Assembly (NCBI RefSeq): GCF_020360975.1
Contig: NW_025408667.1
Span: 124,001-188,000, forward strand
Direction of reading: 5' to 3'
Length of the DNA stretch: 64,000 bases
Source: Hirsutella rhossiliensis
Lineage: Eukaryota > Ascomycota > Sordariomycetes > Hypocreales > Ophiocordycipitaceae
Below, piece after piece: positions 56,100 to 64,000 of the stretch. Position 1 is the first letter of the stretch. Each line of letters opens with the position of its first letter. A model generated the notes under the pieces. It had not been told where the DNA came from. It made no database searches and saw only the letters and a program-made list of their open reading frames with translations. A program made the position numbers and the translations under genes.

Positions 56100-59000
56100 A
56101 AGGGAAGGCTTATCTATTAGCGCCGCGCCTCCCTCTACTAGGGAAGCTCTTATATAAGTCCGTAGCGCTTTTTATAGGATAAGCTATAGATCCTAGGCCT
56201 CGATATCTGCTCCCGTCGGCCGGTCCTAATCCTTCCGGGAAAGCATATCTAGGACTATAGAGTCCCGCCCTAGCCGGTACTTAATCGAGAAGTTAAAGCG
56301 TAAGAGATACTCCGCCTAGCGGGCTTACCGCTCTAAGAGGTACTAGCGAGTTATAAAGTACTTAAGGTTCCTATAGTCTATAAGAACCTCGAAGCTCTTA
56401 TAGCTCTAGAGCTCCGCTTACTATTACTTAAGGTAGCTAATAATCGCTAGTATCTCCTTATCGTAAATAGCGTAGTTCCGCTCTACTAGGGTTAGCTTAT
56501 AGGAGTAGAACGCTACCGGTTACTTCTGCCTATTTACCTCTTAAGAGAGCGTTCCTCTAAGTACCTAGCCGCTATAGTCCGCTTTAACTAATATAGACCG
56601 GTCGAAGTCCTATTAGAGTAGCACCGGGGCTTAAGAGAATAGGTCCTTAAGCGTATAGAACGCTCCTTCCTATATAGGCCCTTAGCGAAAGGCAGTCCGC
56701 TTCCCGGTAATCTCGTTTAAGGGCATTATAATATAGGAGAAGCCCTTAATAAACATCTTATAATAGTTCGCGAACCTAAGGAAGCTCTATACGCCTATCT
56801 ATATAGTTAGGGTAGCTTAGTCCTAAATCGCCTAGATCTTTATAGGATCCGCCTATATACCTACGCTAGCGTAGATAATAAAGCCTAGGTACTTAACCCT
56901 CTTAACCCTAAATTCGTACTTATTTAGGTTAAGGTAAAGCCTATAAAGTTAAAGGCGCTTTAGGACCCTCCGTACTTTCTATATATAGTCCTTATAAGAG
57001 CCGCTTATATAGATAAGGATATTATCTATATATATAGAGGCGAACTCGTCGAGGAAGTCCTAAAGTATATTATTAATATAACGCTAGAAGGTAGCGGGCG
57101 CTCCTAAGAGGCCGAAGGGCGTTATAAGCTACTCGAATAAGCTATAGCGTATATAGAACGCCGTCTTCTACTTATTACCCTCTAAGATCTATACCTTATA
57201 AAACGCCTATTTTATATCTAGCTTTATAAACTACTTCGCCTTCGAAAGGTTATAGAGCGTATTTAAGATTAAGGGTAAGTGGTAGCGGTCTAGCCTTATA
57301 ATTACGTTTAGAGCCCTATAGTTATAATAGAACTATATCCCGCCGCTTAGTTTACGTACGAATAGGACTAGCGCTCTTACTTTAGAGCTACTTACTTAAA
57401 TAAAACCCTTATCTAGGAGGTCCCTTAGCGTCTTCTTTAGTACTAGTAGTTCCGCGTATAATATACTATATAGCGGTCTAAACGGTGCGGGTAGTTCCTG
57501 CCCTTTCTTATTAATATAGAGTATAATCTTATAGTCTACCGTTAGCTTATATAGGTTAAGCTTATCCGCTTCCTAGGACTCGAATAGCGGTAGGAGGTCG
57601 TAAAAGCGCTCCGGTATTTACTACTATAGCTTAGAGGGCGACTTCGGCTTCTTCGCCTAGAGGGCCTTATCGATATCCGCTAGGCTAACTATATAGACCG
57701 CTACGTTAGCCGCTACCCGGCCTTACTCCCGCTCTAACCGTCGCACGGTTCTTATAAAGATAGAGGCAAGGACTTCTTATACTAAGTATAAAGCTTATAC
57801 GCCTAGTCCTACGCCTATAAAACCGTTATCGTAGCGGACTTACCGTTATATAGGCTTAAACTATAGCTTCTTTTAGTATAGAACTAAGTATAACTCCGTA
57901 TATAATAACTAGGGATTCCCGAGGATTAAGGGAAACTCTAGTTAGGGGATTATATAGGCTACGATAAGCTTATAGTAACCGTCGACCTCTATAGCTAGCT
58001 ACGTAATGCCCCTAATCACCGTACCCTCTATTACGCCTAAGGCGCCCTTTACTCGCCTTAGGGCGATCTTTTCTACTAGCACTTATATCTCTCGTATAAG
58101 CGCCTCGTTAACTACGGCGTAGCACTAGCAGCCCTTATCTATAAGGGCGGCGATAGGTAAGGAGTTATTAACTATAACCTATATTAAAGTAGGCTCCTCT
58201 TCTATACGGGCGGATAATTCCTCCTTCTCCTTTACTAATGCTAGTAATTAGGGCTCTAGAGCCTATCTTTGCTCCGGAGCTACTCTTTTTCCTCTAGGCC
58301 TAAGGGAGCAGAGTCCTCTTCGTCGTTTAAGGTAAAGAGCGGTTCTATCTTCGCTACTCGAACTTCTATAGGCCGCTTAGCTAAAAGGAAGGGGCATTTT
58401 AATATAAAGTATATAGACGCGCCGTAACGTAGGTAGCGGCCGTTAGCCTTCCTTTTCCCGATTTCCTTACTCGTTACCTACTTCGCCCGCTACTTAGAGA
58501 GCGGGATAGTATAGGGGATATTCGAAGATAACTTCCTACCGCGTTTAGCTTAGTCTATATAGGTAGCCGATATTAGGGTATCTCCGTTAGTATTAATAGC
58601 CGGCTATTCCTCTTATAGAGGGGCGGTAATCCCGTTACCGCTATATAGCGTGCGCTTACTAAGCTTCTAGAAACGTAGCGTTTACTTATAGCCCTATACT
58701 ACCTTTATTAACCGGCTTATATACTCGCCGTAGTTAGTAGGTATAATTATAGGGATAAGTAGCTCTTATAGGGCTAGCGTAATCGAGTTCCGTAACTATA
58801 TAAGCTTTACGCTATCTTCCTATACTATAGTTCCCGCTACTTATAAGAGCGTCTCTTCGAAGTTAGGGAGGAATTTACTAAAGGTCTACCCGTCCCTTTA
58901 CTTAAGGGTCTATAGCCTATCCTACGCTTTCTCCCGCTCCTATATATTGCTAAACGTATATATAAGGTATTAAAAGATGTCCTATAGGTCGCGTCTGCCT

Positions 59001-59430
59001 CTAGGGCCCTTATCCTAGAATCTAGAGATCCGCTATATCTAGGGCTCCGGCAGCGTATGAGGAGCGAATACTACGCTATATTACGATAGCCGTTTAGGCC
59101 TATTTCTCGTCTATTATAAACTTCGTCATAGTCAGCTAAGGAAGAGTAAAAAGGACTTAGGCTTACCGTCCTAAGTCGGCTAGGGAAGCGGCTTCTATAT
59201 CGGTAGTACCGCCGCCGTAACTAGTATTACTAAGGTCGTAGGGGTTAACGCTAGTCTCGTAGACGGCTCCCTTAGTATAGCGAGAACCTCGTTCTTCTCG
59301 CTAGCCGTCGCGCTTTTAATCGCTTCTAAGATAGCTATAATACTTCTTATCCGCCTAGGGGGTAGCGGGGTGCTCCTTTAAGGAAGCGGCACCCTTTTTA
59401 GGGAGATATCTATTAGATCTATTAGTTAAT
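56100..59430 (-). pseudogene. Gypsy-IIb gag, protease, reverse transcriptase and RNase H
   Basis: Inverse counterpart of 30880-34063. Gag lies at about 58400-59300 with the zinc-knuckle region near 58400-58450; reverse transcriptase at about 57000-57700, where the YIDD box falls near 57020-57045; RNase H at about 56440-56740. It is continuous across the point where Gypsy-III entered Gypsy-II (near 56100). Stops are TAA/TAG. Confidence 0.78.
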
Positions 59431-59439
59431 AGCTTATAC

Positions 59440-59625
59440 TATTACGGAGTAAGTAGAGGCGTATATATAGGTACCGTTTATAGGATAATATTAATAAGCT
59501 ATATAGAGCTCTTTTATACGCGGCTAGCCCGCCCTTATACTTACGGGATCCGGCCCTCCGTACGTAACTATACGGCTTAGGCCGCGGCCTAAGCCTATTA
59601 CCTATAATAGTTAAAGACTCTTATA
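59440..59625 (-). repeat. Gypsy-IIb 5' LTR with perfect 22-bp palindrome
   Basis: 186 bp, inverse of TATAAGAGTCT...CCGTAATA. The same 22-bp palindrome as in the 3' LTR lies at 59574-59595. Confidence 0.88.
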
Positions 59626-59656
59626 TTAAGGCTTTTATTATAATAATAAAGGCCCT
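59626..59656 (+). mobile_element. LINE-B, last remnant
   Basis: About 30 bases that continue LINE-B (TTAAGGCTTTTATTATAATA and ATAAAGGCCC) in plus orientation after Gypsy-IIb. They then abut LINE-C in inverse orientation. Confidence 0.7.
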
Positions 59657-61731
59657 TATATTAAAGCTAGGCCTTATAGTCTACTATAAAGGTTATATAA
59701 GCTTAGTAAAGCTATTTAAAGGCTTTAAATAATAGGCCTTTTTATATAAAAGTTAAGCGGGATAGTCCTTTAAAAGTAGCTTATATAAAAGCTACCTTCT
59801 TCTTAATATATTATTTAAATAAGAGCTTAGAATTAAAGAAGACCTTAAGCTACTATACTAAGGGCTTTACCTTAAAAAATAAGCCTCTTATTATTATACC
59901 CTTTAAAATAAGCTACCGTTACTTACTAAAGTAAATAAGTTTTATTTTTAAGGGGTTAAAGTAAACCCTTTAGTCTTTAGCTTATTTAAATAAGTTAGTA
60001 GCTATTACTTCTAGCTACTAAACGTTCTTCTTAGCTAATATTAACGTTATAAAGATACTAAAGTTATTTATATAAGATAGTTAGTATCCCTTAGCCGCTA
60101 GTATCCCCCTTATATATAAGAGGAATAAAATAAGGCTAATAAGGGACATTAATATACCTTTATTACTAAGCTTATAAGGGGCTTAATATACCCTTTAAAG
60201 GCTAGCTAGATCTTCCTTTTAATAAGGAAGTAGTCTACTTAGCTTATAAGGGCCTTAGGGAGGTTTAAGTCCCTTAAGACCCTTATAAGCTATTCCTTTA
60301 ATATAAGATTAAAGGCGCCCTTTATATTTAATAAGAGGGTACTAGTAATAGCCTTCTTATTAAACTTCTACTTCTTTTAAATATAGTATAAAAGGAGGAA
60401 GGCTATATCTATAGCTAACCTTTATTTTCGTTCCCCTAGCTATATAAGGTTTAAAAGCCTAGCTATATTAGCTAAATAGCTTAGCTAGGTAGTATATAGC
60501 TTTTTAAGGACCTTTCCTAAGTAAGTAAGTAAACTTATAACCTTATAGGCCTTAAGGATAGTATAGTTTAGCTTATTTTACTTAGGAAGTATAATTCTTA
60601 TAGCTTCCTTTTATACTTTATAGTAGTATCCTTAGTTAAATAAAGATTTATAAGCCTAATTAAAGACTATAGGGATAGCTTAATATATATATTAAATAAG
60701 GAGGAAGCTAATAAAGTTTAAGCTAAGGGCTTTCTTATTAAAAGAGCTAAAAATAGCCTTTTTAATTATAAGGTCCTTTAGCTTTAGCTAGTCTTACTTA
60801 ACTTTACCCTTACTACTTATATAGCTTAGAGGCTCTTCTTTTTCTAGGCTTTAAGAGGGGCTAAAAGGGGGGCTAAAGCTAGGGTCTAGGGTTAGAAAAA
60901 GGGTTATTAAGAAGGCCTTATATATTTCTATAAAAGTATTAGCTTTTACCTTTATTATTTCTTTTATATATAAGATATTAAGAAAGGTAAGGTTAGCTCT
61001 AGCCTTAGTATAGGAAAAGGCTATAAAGATATCTTTTCCTATTACTTTTATTAAGAAACTCTCTTAGTATTACTTTATAATAGCCTTAATAATATACTTA
61101 AAGCTATTATAGGCTTTTATAAAGCTTTTTTAGCTCTCCTTATCTTAGGCTAGCTTATAAGCCTATTAAGCTAAGCTTAGAGCTTTTTAAAGGTAGGTTA
61201 GCTTATTAGACTACTAGGGCTTAGATCCCTTATAAGGCTTCTTTTTTAGTATTAATATATTTAAGGCCTTTATAAAAGTTCTTATTAAAAAGGAAGCTAT
61301 CCCTTTTAAGTCCTTTCTTTTTATAGCTCTATCTATAGCTATAAAGAGGTCTTATTCCTTCTTAGCTAAGTATTTTAAAAATACCTTTTAATTTACTTTC
61401 CTATAACTATAAGTAGTAAGCCTAGCTAGTAAGGGCCTATTAAGGCCCTTTAAGCTAGCTTTAAAAGCTATAAGCTTATAATCTAAGCTTATAGCCTCTA
61501 GGAAGTAGATATTAGCTTAGGTTAGCTATTTAAAGAAGCAATAAAAAGTAAGGTCTATAACTAAGGCCCCTTTTAAGCCTTTCCTTTAATAAGTACCTTT
61601 TATAGCTACCTTAAGGTCTATTAGTAAGGAGGCTTTATAGCGGTCGAGCTATCTAATAAGGGCTTTTACCTTATAGGCCTTAAAGGGTTCTATAAAAAGG
61701 TTCTAATAAAGGTAATATAAGTTAAAGTCCT
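59657..61731 (-). pseudogene. LINE-C ORF2: reverse transcriptase and C-terminal part of endonuclease
   Basis: The inverse copy of 17060-19043, 30216-30693 and 51617-51800. The reverse-transcriptase box lies near 60050-60090. Stops are TAA/TAG. The endonuclease is split at the codons for its DFN motif by the solo LTR at 61732. Confidence 0.75.
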
Positions 61732-62427
61732 TATAAGAATATACCCTTATATTCTTATTTTACTATTATAAAAAAATAATAAGTATAAGGAGGCCTTATA
61801 GAATAAGCTAGTAGAAAGAGGCTCTATAATATAGTTTAAGGGAATAACCCTTAAAGATAAAGACCTTTACTAGATATCTATACCTTTATTTAGGAAAGGC
61901 GGGTTAAGATAAGCCTATCTTTATAAATAAAAATATATATAAAATACATAGGTTAATTACGAGTAGAACGGATACCCTATTGCCTATTTTAGCTTAGCGG
62001 TTCTAAAGATATCCGCGATATAAAAATAGGTAGGGCATAGAATATTCTAGTTAAATCTACTACTTATACTAGAACCTATAGTCTTACGTTAACTATTACG
62101 CTATAATTAGACTACCTATTAAGTTAGGAAGATATACTAGAGATAGAGCTTTTTAAGTACTATAGAATATACTAGAAAGCTAACTAATTAGTCTATAAGT
62201 AAGCGAGTAATAGTCTATAAAAGATAAAGGATTTCCTTAAAAGTAGTAGATTAAATAAGTAAGTTTATAAGTATCTTTTATAACGCTATTCCTTTAATAT
62301 ATTATTTAGCCCCTTATATACTCGTTATAAATTCTAGACGAAATCCTACTTTATACTCCCTTAAATAATCTTTCCGCTTATATTATTAATTACCTAATCC
62401 TATGCTTATTACTTATACCTTTTTATA
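61732..62427 (+). repeat. Solo LTR of Copia-II family in LINE-C
   Basis: 696 bp, TATAAGAATATACCC...ACCTTTTTATA. Flanks are GTCCT (61727-61731) and GTCCC (62428-62432). LINE-B shows the empty site near 17050 (TAAGGGACTTT in the opposite strand). It is more RIPed than the copies at 45412 and 50468. Confidence 0.9.
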
Positions 62428-62432
62428 GTCCC

Positions 62433-63000
62433 TTATTAGTAAGAAGGGCTTTTATAAGAGTTAAGCTATTAATAGTAGCTTTTCTATTATAAAGGGCTCT
62501 TACTAGCCTTAGCTAGCTAAGGCCCTTTTAACCTTTTTTTCTTTATATAGGTTAATAAGGGTAAATAGTTTAAAACCTTTTACCTTTATAGCCTATATAT
62601 TAAGTTTATAAAAGAGGTTAAAGCTAGGGCTAGCTTTTATTTAAGCTTCCTTCCTCTTATAAGCTATAACCCTAAGCCTCTTAGTAAGCTTAAGAAAGTT
62701 AGTAATAAAGATAAGCGTTATAATATTATAAGCTAAATACTATATAGGGATATAGCTATTATTAATCTTATAAAGGTAAGGCTCTTATAATAAGATAAGG
62801 TTTACTTTTATTTTTAGGGCTTACTTTAAGATTGATAATTTAGCTATTTCCTACTTATTAGTATTATACTATATAATATTAATAAGGTAATAGTTAGGCT
62901 TAAAGGGCTTAATAAGCTTTAAGGGCCTTATAAGTATAAGGGGGCTAAGGCTATTAAGTATTAGTTATTCCCTTATAGACTTTATATTATACCTTATTAA
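62433..63000 (-). pseudogene. LINE-C endonuclease, N-terminal part
   Basis: Inverse of about 16640-17050 in LINE-B, containing the LLxEPYLY-type motif near 62760-62800. Stops as in LINE-B. Confidence 0.72.
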
Positions 63001-64000
63001 TTATAAAGTACTCTCTCTTATAGTTATAGTATTAGACCTTAAAGTAAGAGTAGACTTAGCTAGCCTTATAGCTAAGGTAGTTATAGTTCTTAGTTAAGTG
63101 CTTTTCTAAGTAAAAGGTATACTTAATAAGCTATTAGTAAGTCTAAAGGTTATAGCTAAAAGGAAGGTACCTATAGTACTATATATATATAGTATATTTC
63201 TTATAGGCCTTAACTTAAATCTATAGACCTATTATATAAAGGCCTTTTTTATAGTATTTAGCCTTTATAGCTTTTAAAAGGGACTATAAAGATAATAGAT
63301 CCTACTTTTTATATTAAGTCTAGGGTGCCTAGCTACCTAAGCTGCCCTAAGATATCGATCCCGCTAAAGGTTTTAGCTTTTATAGTAAAGATATTAAGGA
63401 TAAAGGTCCCTAAGAGGTTAGGGACGCTTTAGGCTACTAGCTTAGTTTAGCTTATAAGAAGGTTAGCCGATTTAATAGGTAGCTCCTTAAGGTATAAAGA
63501 CTACTTCTCCCGCTACTTTAAAAGCTTCTTTACTATATATAAAGCCTTTATTATTATAAAACTATATTATAGAGCTAATATAGCTAGTTCCTTTATAGCT
63601 TTATTAAGCTTATTATAAAAAGTAATAAGGTTAATAGTTAGCGTTACTAATTTTATTTTTAGCTATAGGATATATTAAAAGTCCTCTTTTATATTCCTCT
63701 TAGCTAGGGCCTTAGTTAGGGCCTTAGCTAAGGCTTTTACTAGAGCCTTAGCTAGGTCCTTAGCTAGGGCCTTAAGCGCTTTCTTTATAGTAACCTTAGC
63801 TTATAAGCTCGCTTTAAGGTTTCCTTAAGTAGCCTTAGGCTACTAAGCGGCCTTAGGCTAGTATAAGGGCTATTATAGGGGCTATTAGCGGTCTAGGGTC
63901 CTTATAGCTACCTTCTTAAGCCCTTTTATAAGGGTCTTATAAAAGGGTTAAATATTTTAGGCTTCCTTAAGGGCTTAGAGGGCTTACTAAAAGAAGCCCT
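63001..64000 (-). pseudogene. LINE-C ORF1 (Gag-like), cut by the window edge
   Basis: Inverse of about 15475-16600 in LINE-B. The zinc-knuckle region lies near 62990-63180. The GCCTTAGCTAGGGCC-type short repeats near 63700-63770 match the Ala/Lys-rich repeat of LINE-B ORF1. It continues beyond the right edge. Confidence 0.72.

Larger units (their letters stand above)
52654..59625 (-). mobile_element. Gypsy-IIb: complete minus-strand copy of the Gypsy-II family
   Basis: A 6972-bp element with two 186-bp LTRs and an exact 5-bp duplication TTAAG (52649-52653 and 59626-59630). It aligns in inverse orientation with Gypsy-II and is uninterrupted, so it gives the reference for that family. From right to left: 5' LTR, gag, reverse transcriptase, RNase H, integrase, chromodomain, GC-rich Ala-rich region, polypurine tract, 3' LTR. 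Less RIPed in the GC-rich 3' region. Confidence 0.9.
59657..64000 (-). mobile_element. LINE-C: inverted Tad1-like LINE, RT to ORF1
   Basis: Reverse complement of the LINE-B/LINE-A sequence, starting in the reverse-transcriptase region (equivalent to about 735 of LINE-A) and running through endonuclease to ORF1 at the right edge (equivalent to 15475 of LINE-B). It has the empty sites of LTR-X (near 60890), Gypsy-I (near 60345) and Gypsy-II (near 59860). One solo Copia-II LTR interrupts the endonuclease. Strong RIP throughout. Confidence 0.85.

Noticed and set aside
1..64000. tRNA or rRNA genes and telomere repeats
   Set aside because: No cloverleaf with conserved tRNA box sequences, no rRNA core sequences and no TTAGGG arrays were noticed on either strand.

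Overview
This window looks like a stretch of heterochromatin from a filamentous ascomycete (Pezizomycotina, possibly Hypocreales). The evidence is a dense nest of retrotransposons of fungal type (Tad1-like LINEs, chromodomain Gypsy elements, Copia elements), a Fot1/pogo DNA transposon, and a very strong repeat-induced point mutation (RIP) signature. CpA and its complement TpG have almost vanished and are replaced by TpA, while CpG is kept. Nearly every coding frame in the repeats is riddled with TAA/TAG stops where Gln or Trp codons once stood, so almost none is translatable; protein identities were read through these stops.

Layout. 1-2390: 3' half of a Tad1-like LINE (LINE-A). 3036-8992: Copia-I with paired LTRs. 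9960-14183: a low-copy island with little RIP, holding a decayed Helitron Rep/helicase N-terminal fragment (minus), an intact 827-codon kinase-like gene (minus), and a divergently oriented relic reading frame (plus) that RIP has partly destroyed. 14419-59656: one LINE (LINE-B, plus) split by many insertions: solo LTR-X (17909-18476); Gypsy-I (19044-30215), itself holding a second LTR-X and an un-RIPed pogo element (22877-25663); Gypsy-II (30694-51616), which contains Gypsy-III (34069-48165), which contains Copia-II (39862-46108), plus a solo Copia-II LTR; a truncated Copia-II LTR; and Gypsy-IIb (52654-59625, minus). 59657-64000: LINE-C, inverted relative to LINE-B, with another solo Copia-II LTR. 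LINE-C keeps uninterrupted versions of several sites that are occupied in LINE-B, so insertion points and target duplications can be read directly.

No cellular pathway is encoded. The biology is that of mobile elements inserting into each other while the genome mutates them. The only long open reading frame of likely cellular or accessory function is the kinase-like gene at 10834-13317. The least expected items are a long antisense reading frame between pol and the 3' LTR of Gypsy-I, the un-RIPed pogo element with perfect 101-bp inverted repeats but a frameshifted transposase, and the relic frame next to the kinase gene. Family names come from motifs recognised by eye; no database search was run.
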